Shown: one piece after another, positions 22,057 through 33,421 of the stretch | Position numbering within the stretch: the first letter of the stretch is position 1 | Layout of the letters: each line of letters starts with the position of its first letter | Source: Pictodentalium vernedei | Taxonomy: Eukaryota > Mollusca > Scaphopoda > Dentaliida > Dentaliidae | Length of the DNA: 64,000 bases | NCBI GenBank assembly: GCA_031216915.1 | Contig: CM062296.1 | Coordinates: 146,072,840 to 146,136,839, forward strand | Direction of reading: 5' to 3' | Made by a program: the position numbers and the translations under genes | Notes under the pieces: generated by a model | Seen by the model: the letters and a program-made list of their open reading frames with translations, nothing else | The model's database searches: none | What the model was told of the DNA's origin: nothing

Positions 22057-22535
22057 GGTTAAATACAAAAAAATGCATGCACTATTCCCGGGTATTCAGG
22101 GTGGGTATATAATTTGTGTTTAATGGATCATCGATGACAGAAGGTCACCCACGACTGCCGCAGGCAAAGGTTGGGAAGAGCACAAGAGGGGGTTCCTCTT
22201 TTTGGTGAAACCCCGGGGACCTCCATCATGAAATGTTTTGGAATTTCAAGCCCATGACAGCGAATCTGTGGCACCAAGTTCTTTCCAGGGGATTTAATTG
22301 ACTGGTATAAAATCCAGACCGGCCTTAATCCATGTTTACCAAGTCTAAACTTGGAACCAAAAGCCGTAATATAAATGACCAGATCAATTGACAGTTCAGG
22401 ATAATCTATATCAATTTATTATCGGCGATATCGCACAGTACTGCGAACCGCTATTTTTCCGTTAAAACGCGGGCCGCAATGACAACTTCATGTTATGTGA
22501 CTGTTTCTCATTATGACGTCATACTCAGATTGTAT
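22057..22535. other. No recognisable feature
   Basis: Mixed unique sequence without a supported frame. Confidence 0.45.
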
Positions 22536-22710
22536 CTCCCGTTGTGTGAGCATGGCGGCTCATTGATTATCACACTGGACTTCAGTTCGGAAGGTCGTAT
22601 AGGCTCAATATGGGTCGACGTATCACCCGTTGTGAGAGAGCGACGGCTCAATTTTTAGAGCACTTGACTTCAGTCCGAAATGCTGTAGGTTCAATCCGGA
22701 TCGGCATCAT
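22536..22710 (+). repeat. Two tandem tRNA-like segments
   Basis: 22548-22610 (GGCGGCTCATTGATTATC ... GGCTCAATATGGGTCG) and 22640-22705 (ACGGCTCAATTTTTAGAGC ... GGTTCAATCCGGATCGG) both show an A-box-like and B-box-like block at tRNA spacing. They share the order ACTTCAGTYCGRAA. They look like decayed SINE heads or tRNA pseudogenes; stems are too poor for a functional tRNA. Confidence 0.4.
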
Positions 22711-22886
22711 CTCCTTTGTGTCCGTACTCAATACTCAGTCTCAGGAGCCCGCCAGTACAGTATGCGTACTTCAAATTGGTGGCACACGTGCCTTCAGGCC
22801 ATGAAGGCCCCTACTTACGCCGTTTTAATAAATCGGAGAAGTTGGTCGCTCCGCCTTCCAACACACTTAAAACTACCGAATGAGAT

Positions 22887-23237
22887 TATTTTACTTATTT
22901 ATTGGTGTTTAAGGTCACATATTTATGCACAATTTCTAATCATGACCACAACAGTTTTACGGGCGGAGTAAGCTGGAGTATCCGGAGAAAACCACTGAGC
23001 AACGGCGTGCAACTGTCAGCTTCCCAACATACTAACTCCACACAAGCATGGTTACTATTGGTTGAAGACAAGTGCACCATCGACATGCTGTAAGCCTTAG
23101 TACACAACGCAACTGTGCCCCCAAGTGGGCAATGGGGGTGAAGTGTCGTGCCCAAGGACACAACGTGATTGCTATTCGAACCGAGGACCTCTCGGCTTGC
23201 AACCTGTACTTCTACTTACTGAGCCACCACGCCCCCT
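22887..23237 (-). mobile_element. Full-length SINE with tRNA-type head
   Basis: The minus strand ends in GAGGGGGCGTGGTGGCTCAG (A box) and GGTTCGAATAGC (B box). The body and a short T-rich tail follow. A perfect 10-bp duplication CGAATGAGAT lies at 22877-22886 and 23238-23247. Confidence 0.9.
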
Positions 23238-23247
23238 CGAATGAGAT

Positions 23248-23298
23248 ATGATCCTAGCTGTTGAAAGTGACGATGAACCCAGTCAAACAAACAAACAA
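23248..23298 (+). mobile_element. SINE tail fragment
   Basis: ATGATCCTAGCTGTTGAAAG and TGACGATGAACCC followed by (CAAA)n is the 3' end of an older SINE, directly next to the full copy at 22887. Confidence 0.6.
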
Positions 23299-23426
23299 TA
23301 TGTTGTTCAGAGAGATCTGCGTTGTTACAGCTCATTGGAAATTGACCAGAAACACATTCAAATAAATTATAACAGAATACTGCAGATGAACCATATCTAA
23401 TAATCAACTTTATTCATACACCCTGT

Positions 23427-23800
23427 ATTCTGAGGGGAGCGCGGTGGCTCAGTGGTAGACTGTTGGACTTCTATGCTAGAGGTCCCTAGTTCGATCCCCG
23501 TCCGGGGTAACCCGCGTTTTGTCCTTAGGCAAGGAACTTTATCCCTGTTTCCTACACGGGGACACGATGACGCCGTGTACTAAGGCGTACTGCACGTCGA
23601 TGGTGCACATGTCTTCAACCGCTGTAACCCTGCTTGAGCGGAGCTTGAAGGGACTGGAACGTTGAGGAGCTGACACTTGCTCGTCGATGTTCGGTGGTTC
23701 TCTCCGGGTACTCCGGCTTCCTCCACCCGTAAAACTGTCACGGTCACGATTAGCCATTGTGCATACTATGTGACCTTAAAACACAAATAAATGAATAACT
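23427..23800 (+). mobile_element. Full-length SINE with a different tRNA-type head
   Basis: The head GCGCGGTGGCTCAGTGGTAG ... TAGTTCGATCCCCGTCC has an A and B box but differs from the other tRNA-headed copies. The common body and an (AAATAAATGAATAA) tail follow. Target duplication TACACCCTGT at 23417-23426 and 23801-23810. Confidence 0.88.
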
Positions 23801-23827
23801 TACACCCTGTCTTTGAAATTCCCCAAC

Positions 23828-23918
23828 AGCCTTACTATGGTCATATCGCGTAGATTAACGCGCAGATCGACGTGCTATTTGTTCCCATTTCATGACAGGA
23901 CTTCTAGTTTTAACTTTA
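23828..23918. mobile_element. 3' half of a TA MITE
   Basis: CCTTACTATGGTCATATCGC ... ATGACAGGACTTCTAGTTTT matches the right half of the element at 12667-12975, and the reverse complement of the left end at 40981. Confidence 0.75.
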
Positions 23919-24351
23919 GCTGTGATCTGAGACTGAAAACAATAGCTCGTAAACACAAACAGATCGCGATCGATGACACAAAGCAGACGCGTATCCGAAA
24001 TCCGTATAAATAAAAATTAATAGTATTTTCAGAGTTCATTAGTACTTCCGCGATATTGAAGGAGACGACATAATTTAACATAACTGCCTTTTGTTGATAT
24101 AATAGTAATAGTAATAATAGTAATTTATTGCAATTAACATCTCCTGTGAGGCAGATCGCAAAATGCAAAAAAAAAAAAAAAAAAAAAAAAACCCAAAACA
24201 GAAGAGTATGCATGCAATACAAGATAGAAGACATTAAAATATTTAACATGGATTTAAATATAACATTCTTGCGTTTTACACACAACATAGGCCAATATTA
24301 AAATAAAAAAAATGTATATATTATAATATTATTTTGTCAACTTGGACGCTC
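23919..24351. other. No gene; poly(A) tract
   Basis: AT-rich, with an A-run at 24167-24190 and (AAT/AGT) words at 24100-24125. Nothing coding. Confidence 0.5.
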
Positions 24352-24596
24352 TTAACCCTTTATCTAACGAATCTTCTGCACCCGCCCGCGTAATTTGCAA
24401 ATTATGTAGTAAAAAAAAAAATCCTAAAAATTCAACGAAACCATATCTTGTGAACCCTCATTGGAACGAGCTCGTCGAGCTCGTTCCAATGAGGGGTCAC
24501 ATGATATAGTTTCGTTGACTTTTTTTGAAATTCAAAAAAAAAAATGATATTTAAAATAATACATTTTGCTATCGTCTGCATTGGGTAAAGGATTAA
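24352..24596. mobile_element. TTAA MITE, family B
   Basis: TTAA + CCCTTTATCTAACGAATC and GCATTGGGTAAAGGA + TTAA. Core hairpin GGAACGAGCTCGTCGAGCTC within GACCCCTCATT-type arms (TGTGAACCCTCATT here). Confidence 0.88.
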
Positions 24597-24869
24597 TTGG
24601 AAGAATTGACAGATCAAGTTGCAGATGACCCTGCATGGGCCAGGCTGATTATTTTGCATAATGTGATGGAATTGCTGTTGTCTATCCATCCCTAGAAAGT
24701 TCGCGTTTCAATCCCAATCAAAGTAAACAATTCCTTCCTCAAAGATGAATACGCGGGACGATCCATAATGATTTCATTTTCTATCTCATCAGATTGGCAG
24801 ACATCACCCATCCGTTATTCAGCTGGAACAGGTGGTGGGGTATGTCGCCCTATCTCAATGGCAAGATTA

Positions 24870-26324
24870 TGATTACTGAGGCTGAGTTTTGAGAAGTATG
24901 TCCTTGCCTCCAACGCTATGGTGCGGTTCAAACTCATATTTGTTTGTAAACAATCGATAGGTCCTTAGCTTGTCTCTACCACGACGTTTACAATCATTAT
25001 TTATGTCAGCCACAAACCGCTCAAAATGGTCTCTATTCAGTTTGTATTTCAGAAGCAATAATTTCTCGCAGCTAATAGTGTTAATGTCATTGAAACCTTG
25101 GTCTTCCATTCTATTGACTACCGAATCCGCTTTTTTTGGTTTTTCTGCATTCAACTAGAGCATCATTCACAAGTGAATATTCGTCAATCGAGGATAGCTT
25201 TGAAGCGACTTTCACCATTTGCAGCTTGGCATCTACGAATAGTGGATATCTCCCCAGCTCAGCTCACACTGCTTTTTGTAGTTTCCCATTGTCACTGAAT
25301 GTTATGCATAAATAGTTAAAGTCGATTGTTACTTCAAGTTTCATACCATGCGTGTAAAATTTCGGAGCGCGAATACTTCTCATAGTTTTAAATATCATAC
25401 ATTTAGCTTTTTCGGTATTTACATAGAGAATCCTTCATATTTTTCTAGTTTAAAAAATGCAAATATTGAAGACCAGTGGCAGTGTCGGACATCAATACTA
25501 AATCATCCACGAAAAGAAATGGTTGATCTTCTTATCATGAAGTGTCCATAGGAGCACACATTTCGTCGAATATTTCATGAATATCATCTATAAGAATCTT
25601 AAATAAATTTGGTGACAATATGACCCCTGACGCACGCCAATAGGATATAAGAGTGGTGGACCAGTTTCACGTTTGTTTTTATGAGGTATTAAATGGATTC
25701 CTGGAGAGATTTCATAATATTAAAATTTGTTCCTTGAATACTAATACAATTTAATTTTTCAAAAAGCAGAGTACGGTTACCAGTGTCAAAGGCTTTGCGA
25801 AAATCGACAAAGACAGCAAAGACAGCATATAACGGATTCTTTAAGAGACTTGTACTCATTAATTGCGGTTTTGAGAACGAAAGCACTGTCAATCGTACTT
25901 CTTTTTTTTCTGAATCCAAACTGGTTTTCACTGATCAGTTCATTTTCATCTAGAAACATATTAATCCTGTTGTTTAGAATTTTATTAACCCTTTGAACAC
26001 GAGCGGCCGCTTTTCCGGCACAAGAACATGATACGTCATAATTTAATTAAGTAGGATAGTTGATAAGTGAATGTGTAGCCCGATAGCTGCACGTTGAAAA
26101 TATTAATTGGTCTACCCCAAATGACGAAAATAAACTCTTCCAATTGATGTCATTGAACTGACATTGACGATTCCATCCGTATTCAAAGGGTTAAATCGCT
26201 TACCAAAAGTAGCGCTCCGGGCTATCTATAATTGTTTGAGTCCTGCCTGTCACCTTTCTTGTATGTAAGACTCAGGACGGACCGACCCCAGGAAGTTGGA
26301 TAATGATCAGATTCCAAGATTTGA
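24870..26324 (-). pseudogene. Decayed non-LTR retrotransposon (LINE A), reverse transcriptase
   Basis: Reading 5' to 3' on the minus strand the fragments run in LINE order. TYKKGDRQDSNNYR lies near 26250. TFGKRF then NKILNNRIN crosses an inserted MITE. ELISENQFGF is near 25930, VFVDFRKAFDT near 25800, FVDDLVLMSDTATG near 25500 (the catalytic box, with V for the usual A), then EKAKCMIF. The C-terminal DKLRTYRLFTNKYEFEP lies near 24920. Several stops and frameshifts interrupt it, so it is dead. Removing the MITE at 25985-26194 with one TTAA copy rejoins the fingers region in frame. Clade not assigned. Confidence 0.88.
25985..26194. mobile_element. TTAA MITE family C inside LINE A
   Basis: TTAA + CCCTTTGAACACGAGC at the left and GTATTCAAAGGG + TTAA at the right. 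The interior is partly deleted; only one arm of the ATTGGTCTACC hairpin is left. The LINE reading frame continues across it. Confidence 0.88.
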
Positions 26325-26438
26325 TTAACCCTTTACTTAACATGAAAAGCAGAGGACACTTGTAAACATAAATCTTGAATAACTAATTTTTTTCATTTTT
26401 TGTCTCAAAAACATAGGTTGTGACCCCTCATTGGAACG
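26325..26438. mobile_element. TTAA MITE family A, left half only
   Basis: TTAA + CCCTTTACTTAACATGAAAA, then the A-type left arm to CATTGGAACGCG, where similarity ends inside the core hairpin. The break at the hairpin apex suggests breakage or deletion there. Confidence 0.8.
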
Positions 26439-26914
26439 CGCCGGTGCAAAATGTCGGCACCATTCATCTAGATCCAGCAAATGGAACATGATTAGCATAT
26501 ATGTGTAGTGATATATGTTAAACAAGGGCTCTGTGTATATATTATGGCATGTGATGGAAAATTGATCGTAAAGGTGAGATTTTTCTTGAAAGTTTATGTT
26601 CCTTAGATACTACTTGCGCCGAAGGCTCGCGGTTAACACCACTTCACCACCCGTGGCGGTAGCCCGGGTGAGTGGCTATGCTGTGACGCCATCCCCATAG
26701 TGATACGTATTGTCAGTGCGTATGCGAAGCACGTGTTGTTAGGGTGATACGTGTTTCCGTCGTCCATTTTGTATACTGTAGGCTACCATCTTGGTTTCTA
26801 TGGTAGCGCGTGGTTGCTATATGACATACAACCCTCTAATAGGACAGGAGTATGTTCGGAGGGTGTGTTCGGTTCAACGTGACATACAACTCTCAAATTG
26901 CTTAAAGGACTGCA
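26439..26914. other. No gene; short hairpin remnant
   Basis: 26618-26652 (CGCCGAAGGCTCGCGGTTAA then CACCACTTCACC) matches half of the hairpin element at 41465-41628. Otherwise unrecognised. Confidence 0.45.
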
Positions 26915-27167
26915 TTATCCCTTTGCCTAACGAATCGGCCGCATCCACCCGCTAAATTTACAAAATAAGCCAGTGGAAAACAATTATTTTTCAAACAATT
27001 TCAACTAAACTATCTATATCATGTGACCCCTCATTAGAACGAGCTCGTTGAACTCGTTCCAACGAGGGGTCACATGCTATGGTTTGATTAAAATTTTATG
27101 AAAAATTTGATCAAATAATATTTAAAATAATAAATTTTCATATCGTCTGCTTTAGGTAAAGGGTTAA
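26915..27167. mobile_element. TTAA MITE, family B
   Basis: TTAT + CCCTTTGCCTAACGAATCGG and TTTAGGTAAAGGG + TTAA, core GAACGAGCTCGTTGAACTCG. The left duplication has one substitution. Confidence 0.85.
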
Positions 27168-27907
27168 GGTGAACGTCCAAAATACTCTCCAGCTAGTTTA
27201 GAGAGTGTATAATGCATGGGCATAATGCATGATTATTTTAGGAGCCTCGATAGGAAAACCTATTGGAAATAACCAGTCACATGAGGGGAAAGTCACGTGA
27301 GATATAATTCAACTTGATAACTCATTCCCAAACAGTGGTGTGGTAGAAGCGTTCGACTTTGCTAAAAAAGGCGCATTGTAGCATTTAATTATTTATGGGG
27401 CGATATGGCAACAAGGTCAACAATGTGGGGCGCATCGTGCAGTGAATGTTTTTCTGATTGAGAAGTCATTCCGAGCAGAGGGGTGCTTCACGTAAAAAAT
27501 AATGTACATATAACTTCAGGCAGTGAAACCTAGCTTCACGTCACGTCAAGACCGGAGGGGGGTGGAGGGCGTGGAAACTGAGGTATTAAACCCTGAACCT
27601 GGGGATCCAGGGATCCGGAGTCTGGCCCAGGACTAACAACACAAATAGTCCACTGAACTTAGAAGCAATATACATCGGAAGTTTGAGGGGTCCGTGGTGA
27701 CGTTCGAACTATTATATTTATAATTTCATTCATTTCGCGCAGGAATTCTGGGAATGGCGACTTTTACAGCCCGAATTCGGAAAACGTCATGGGATGTGTT
27801 ATCCCGAGAAATTTTCCGAGTTTAGACTGCAAAGTGGTGGATGTACGCCATGTCCACGATTTACTCTTCTCAGTTTCACTTTATCGCGCCGTTTCGAGAC
27901 TCCACCA
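27168..27907. other. No gene seen
   Basis: No supported frame; the open frames starting at 27789 and 27841 overlap the following MITE and are repeat-derived. Confidence 0.45.
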
Positions 27908-28168
27908 TACAGTACGTGGAGAGTGTATTATCACTAAATCACCCACAGAGTGGAGATTCCACCCAAGCAATATTTGCAAATTTGTTGCAAATCATAACAA
28001 GCACAAGCAAAGTTTCAGCCAATGGACCTCCGGGTTTAACCCGGAGGTCCATTGGCTGAAACATTGCTTGTGTTTTTAGTCGATATATACAAAATTTGAA
28101 AGTTATAGTTTGGGTGATAACTCCACTCCGCGGGTGATTTAGTTACAATCCACTCTCCACGTATTGTA
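27908..28168. mobile_element. TA MITE (CAGTACGTGGAGAGTG), copy 1
   Basis: TA + CAGTACGTGGAGAGTG at the left, CACTCTCCACGTATTG + TA at the right. The inverted arms extend about 60 bases. Core hairpin GCCAATGGACCTCCGGG and inverse at 28019-28065. TA duplication and CAGT start fit Tc1/mariner mobilisation. Confidence 0.88.
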
Positions 28169-29191
28169 TGTTCGACTACAAGGCCTGGGGTCTATCAAAC
28201 GTCCCGGATCCCGTTATATAATTAACTCCAGGATGCAAAATTCCTCCCACCCGCCACATTAACCTTGCAGCAGGCCTTCAAGGCACGTTCAGTAGAATAA
28301 GATGTCATTCTGCGAGAAAGCCGAGAATCACGGTACACATTCAGATTGGCTCAGCACTGGGGTATGTAAGTCCACTTTGGGAAGATCGGTCTTGTCACTG
28401 GAATACCAAACATTTTCACCCCTGTCCTTCTGAATGGTATTATCTTCTGAAATAATATTTACATGATAACGGGGGAGTTCATGTTGAAGTTAAAGGGAGG
28501 TTCGGTACTATTTTCGGAGGTTGTAGGTTTAATATAGTACTGAGCCTCCCTTTAAATACATAATGAACTAACCCCATGTGGTTGTAGGATTACATTTCTA
28601 CTGCCCCCCCCCCCCCCCCCCCCCCCCCCACACACTGTCTGGTGACTTCCATTGCAAGGGTTTCGTGAATGTAACGCCTTCGTTAATAAATGACGTACTG
28701 AGTAGTGAATTAAGCAGCTAGGATGTTGGAACATCTCTATCTTCTAAAGACTGAAAGGAAATTTTTTAATCTCCATAGAATCAGAAGACAGGTTCTCCAG
28801 ACAAAATTACCTCCTTCTTGACATTTCATATTAGAGATCAAATTAATGTCCGTCTTTAAAAAATAAGTTGTGTGCGTAGTACAAAAGAATCTTGCGGTCG
28901 TTATTCTCAGCTCTTACTTCCCTAGTGTCATATTTTGTTTTTTTAAATTTTGTGAATCGATATATAACTTAGGTATATCAAAGAGATGTAAAGTAGTTTG
29001 TCCGTTCCACTCTGTCCATACATACGGTACAATTTGTCTCTGGAAATACCACGATGGTATTGGAATTGTTGTAGTCCAGTTCTACGAGCGTTTTGATTAG
29101 TTCAATATGATACTTGCAAAGTAATTGAGTGGTTGGAAGTTACGTGTTTCAGATAAACTGCTGCTTGAACATTATTCAATGGACAAGGCAC
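28169..29191. other. 1 kb without a supportable gene
   Basis: A poly(C) run at 28603-28629. Otherwise unrecognised sequence. Confidence 0.45.
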
Positions 29192-29440
29192 TTATCCCTT
29201 TACCCAACCCCGACGATATCAAAATATATTATTTTAAAAATCATTTTTTTTAATTTTTCAAAAAATTTCAACAAAACCATATCATGTGACCCGTCATTGG
29301 AACGAGCTCAATGAGCTCGTTCCGATGAGGGGTCACATGATATGGTTTTGTTGAAATATTTCGAAACATTTAATTTTTTCAACTGCTCAATTTGCATATT
29401 ACGCGGGCGTATGCGGGCGATTCGTTAGGTAAAGGGTTAA
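29192..29440. mobile_element. TTAA MITE, family B
   Basis: TTAT + CCCTTTACCCAACCCCGACG and TTCGTTAGGTAAAGGG + TTAA. Core GGAACGAGCTCAATGAGCTC inside CCATATCATGTGACCC arms. Confidence 0.88.
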
Positions 29441-31017
29441 TCCCAGCTACCCCTACCTCTGAATAATGAATAGGACTCTTCAGAGGCGGGCTGGCCGTAT
29501 GGTCCACCAGGTAAATTCCGGTGGTCTTTTTATTGGCTGGCCCCGGGGGCCCCCAAAATTGATGCAACTCAGCACCTGTTTGTGCTTAAAGTTTCGTAAA
29601 AATGCCGAACAAGCGAAATGGATCTGAATGCAAAGAATGCCGGTATATTGAACTGTTATCCATAATGGCAGTCCACATAGAGAAGATTTCGATGTACCAG
29701 AAGCCTGGTCTGCCACTGATCGCTCATATGCAAGGAAACAGAGTTCTATTATTTTGAAAAATCTAAATTTTCTCCCATTGGGCCGAACTATGGTGGCTCG
29801 ATGCGTCCTTGCACCCCTTCTCTGAAGATATCATTCTTGTCGAACGAGTGATGAAGATGATACAAAAATGCCATCGGAATGTCCTCTGTGTGAACTGTCA
29901 TTGAATCACTCAGATGCGATGAAGCAGCGTTCGTTCAGTTCGAAAAATCAAAATTTCCTCTGTGGCTGGGCCATGAAAAGTTACCGGGAAATGAATCAAG
30001 GCGGACCGCCTTGATCCATTTCCCGGTAACTTTTCATGGCCCAGTCCGCTCCTGGGACTCTTCCAATTGCTTCCTTTGAACTGACATGGAAGATACCACC
30101 AGGGCTCGAAGGGCTAAATTCAAATGATAAATATGGGATAGTTGCAAAAAGCTGTTTTTGATAAAATATTCATTTAATTTCGAACGTTTGAACATTGTGA
30201 ATTGGTCCGAAATTTATTTCTCCTTGTCGGTGAAGTCAGTGCGACGTTTTGGGGGAGCATGTGTTCAAGGCATTGTTGTCTTGTTTTAAGTTCATTCTGC
30301 ACGGGGCCGCCAAACCGTGAACGAGTAACTTTACCTTTTTTCTAATTATTGTTAAAAGCTCTGTACATTCATTGGCGGTAGATGCAACACCCCCAGCATA
30401 TGAGTTGTTGGCTAACGAGCCGCAGAATACGGTTTTTGGAGGCCGCAGTGACGTGATAGACGTATATTGTACCCTAGGTTATTGAAGATTATGTATACTC
30501 TGTTTTCATGATAAAATAAACTCATTCCCGGTGCATTCTGTATTGGGGGTACCCGTGGCTATCCATGCAGTGTTATGTTTTTTCAGTGTGTTGCATGATG
30601 TAGCAGGGGGGGGGGGGGGGGGGGGGTGTTTCTTTGGCACATTTGTTGATCTGACCACAATTCCTGTAGACATTATACCCCCAGGGAGTGCCTGTGGTAT
30701 TGACATAGTACCACGTGGATCTCTCGTTGATGTCAGTTGTCAAGCTGAACGGGGTCACTCTTACCATTGTCTCTGCAAATTCATGTTCTCTCTTTTCAAA
30801 TATAAAAATTAAAACAACTTTCATGTATCACTTGTTGAAGAAAGTACATCTTTGTTTGGGACCTTGTCCTACCAAATTCATATAGCGTAATGATTTATAC
30901 CTGCCATAATTAATTAATTAATTATTTTGGAATCTTTATTTAGTGCTATAAAAAATATTTATTTATTTAGCAACTCGGATGTGAAACTTTGCATTTATAT
31001 ATTTTTATTTATTTTTT
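29441..31017. other. No gene; one hairpin and a G-run
   Basis: 29962-30050 is a strong hairpin (GGGCCATGAAAAGTTACCGG and inverse around GGCGGACCGCC). Just right of it, 30078-30117 resembles one end of TTAA family C (GGAAGATACCACCAGGG, inverted). A poly(G) run lies at 30606-30627. No supported coding frame. Confidence 0.5.
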
Positions 31018-31336
31018 TAGGGGGCCCGGTTAGTCGTTGGATGGGTGACCGTCTGAGCGATCGATTCGGACTCCCGCGTTGTGTCCTTAACCCCGTTTGT
31101 CCACGACTACGTGTAGCAAGGCGTACCGCACGTCGATGGGTGCGCATGTCTTCAACCAATCTAACCCTGCCTGTGATTCAGTGTGGAGTTACGATGTTGA
31201 GGTGCTGGCAGCTGCTCGTCGTTGCTCGATGCTTCTCTCCGGATACTGCGGTTTCCTCACCCACACAACTGTCACTGACACGATATGACCTTGGGTGTTA
31301 AAGTATCGTTAAACCTTAATAAATAAGTAAATATAT
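31018..31336 (+). mobile_element. SINE with partial 5S-derived head
   Basis: Starts GGGGGCCCGGTTAGTCG, then TTGGATGGGTGACCGTCTGA, which matches the 5S box C region. The common body (CACGTCGATGG, TTCTCTCCGGATACT) and a TTAATAAATAAGTAAATA tail follow. The front of the 5S head is missing. Confidence 0.82.
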
Positions 31337-32686
31337 TTATTTTTTTATTGTTTTGTCGTTTAACTGCTATATTGCCATGATTTATGTCATTGTGGAAATG
31401 CAATTTTCGTGCATGTTTGCATTTACGCTTTCAGCAGAGCAAAATCATGGAATTATTTGTGTGAACAATCCAGCATAGTGGGATTTTTCTCCATTGTGTG
31501 GGTTAATCCCACATTACACGTGATTTCTATCAATATTATTCACTAAAAGGAAGTTAGATGTTTATTTTTAGATTTAACAGCACAGTGATATTTCTAAACA
31601 ATAACATCGTAATTGGACAGTAAATCTCACGTTGTAGGTTTGTACAAGTAAATAACCCTACAAGGGCGCACAACACCGATGAAGCTGAAACCCACAATGA
31701 ATTGGATAGAAAAAAACCTTGCACAATATAGCTCTCGTCGGTAGGTCCGTATATAATTTTTTCGTGTCCCTTTATCAACAAAATACCACAAAACGCAAAT
31801 TGTCAGCATAATGGGTGAGTCACCAATTAGAATTTTTTTCTTGTGTTTTTTTTCTTGCACACATATAAATTATTGGGCAATTATTGGCGCTGCAAATCAG
31901 ATAAAACAAGTTTGTAATTGTCCACGCCTACGCAATACATGGCAAAGTGACATTATATGAAGTGAGCTTTATTGTTGAAATGTTTTCTTTCCATTGTATT
32001 GAGATTCTTGTTTAAAGCGCTTTGTTCACTGTGCTTCATAAAAGGAAAGTATCCAGGTTGCTTTTAAGATTTCCCATCGATACCCGAATGACATGTTCAA
32101 ATGATACACTCGAAAATTCCATTCCACCTAATTTATGCTATCGTTTATTTACTTGTGCTACTCTCCTTAATTATAGTGAGTCACATTGAAACTTGTGTGC
32201 ATGCATTCTCCCGAGTCCTCTTCAGCAGCAAAATGGTTCTTTCCAGTTGTTATTAAATCTTCTCCAGAGATCATCCAAATTTAATAACACACAAAAACTA
32301 ACTCGTCCAGGAAGTTGAAGGACATCCAGGAAATTGCAGGAATCTGTCTAAGTTGATGAAACATCTGCATTTTACGTTTTTAACATCTTCCGCAGTAACT
32401 GTGTTGTTTATGGCTTTGTTGTTAAATGCTATCATATGAAGCAGTGCAGTCTTGACCTTGTGTTATGGACAAAAGTCTGTAAAATGAATCGATATATTGC
32501 TGTTGAATTATGCATAGTATAATACAAACAGATAACCAACTTCCTGGTTTGGTGTACTTGATTCCTGCGCAGAATTAAGGTGTGTAACCGGGCTAAATGA
32601 AGTGGGGGTATATTTTGTCCCTTCACCTCATTTCAATGGCAGGAGAAAAATATATTTTACCCCCTTTACATTTCGCCCTGTGCACA
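31337..32686. other. 1.35 kb without a recognisable feature
   Basis: AT-rich, no poly(G), no repeat I can match, and frames on the minus strand at 31554-31860 carry no motif. This is the longest stretch with nothing I can name. Confidence 0.5.
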
Positions 32687-32888
32687 GGGTATAAAATTTT
32701 ATTATTATTTTTTTTTCAAATTGTTCAAAGAATTTCCACAAAACCATATCATGTGACCACTTTATTGGAACGAGCTCCACGAGCTCGTTCCAATGAGAGG
32801 GTCACTTGATATGGTTTTGTTGAAAATTTTGAAAAAAAAAATGTTTTTAACTTTTAATTTGCGGCCGATTCGTTAGGTAAAGGGTTAA
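32687..32888. mobile_element. TTAA MITE family B, left end lost
   Basis: From TTCCACAAAACCATATCATG through core GGAACGAGCTCCACGAGCTC to GATTCGTTAGGTAAAGGG + TTAA. The left terminus is replaced by unrelated sequence. Confidence 0.8.
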
Positions 32889-33179
32889 GGTTCAGAATCT
32901 TCCCTAGCACAAATGACTTTTCCTGCTAACTGAAGCACCCTGGGTGCTTTCAGGGACGTGGCGACAGGGTGTGTGTGTGTGTGTGGGCGGGGGGGGGGGG
33001 GGGGGGTGTAACCCCAATCCTGGCCAAAATATCCTATAGTTGGAAATTCGGAGGGCAAGTCATGAGTAGTTGGAAATTCCATCTATCTGGATTTTAGAGC
33101 ATCTTTGCATGCATATACATAGACACATAGACTATATTCGTCCCAGCGTATTTTCTAATTTGCAAATGTAGTTCTTAAG

Positions 33180-33358
33180 ACCACTAAGAGTGCCATTGGA
33201 GTGCATGTTTCATAGAATATTTGACGAATATCATCAATAAAATTTTGGAATAAATTTGGTAATAATATGCACCCCTGATGGACGCCGATAATAGATAATT
33301 GAGGTGAACCAGTTTTCGCATTCATTTAGAGGAGGTATGAGCTGGGGAGGTTTTGTTT
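33180..33358 (-). pseudogene. LINE reverse-transcriptase fragment
   Basis: The sequence parallels 25545-25680 of LINE A word for word in places (TGCATGTTTCATAGAATATT / ATAAATTTGGTAATAATATG). It is read on the minus strand as the segment just before the catalytic box. It is bounded on the right by the TTAA site at 33361. Dead fragment. Confidence 0.75.
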
Positions 33359-33360
33359 TA

Positions 33361-33399
33361 TTAACCCTTTAACCTAACATGAAATGTTAGGTTAAAGGA
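33361..33399. mobile_element. Minimal 39-bp TTAA palindrome (two terminal repeats only)
   Basis: TTAA + CCCTTTAACCTAACAT, then GAA, then ATGTTAGGTTAAAGG. Both termini of family A are present with no interior and no core hairpin. Confidence 0.75.
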
Positions 33400-33421
33400 A
33401 TGAATTTTATCTTGTACTTTC

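Noticed and set aside
24170..24190. Poly(A) tract as a retrocopy tail
   Set aside because: No retrocopied gene sequence or target duplication found beside it.
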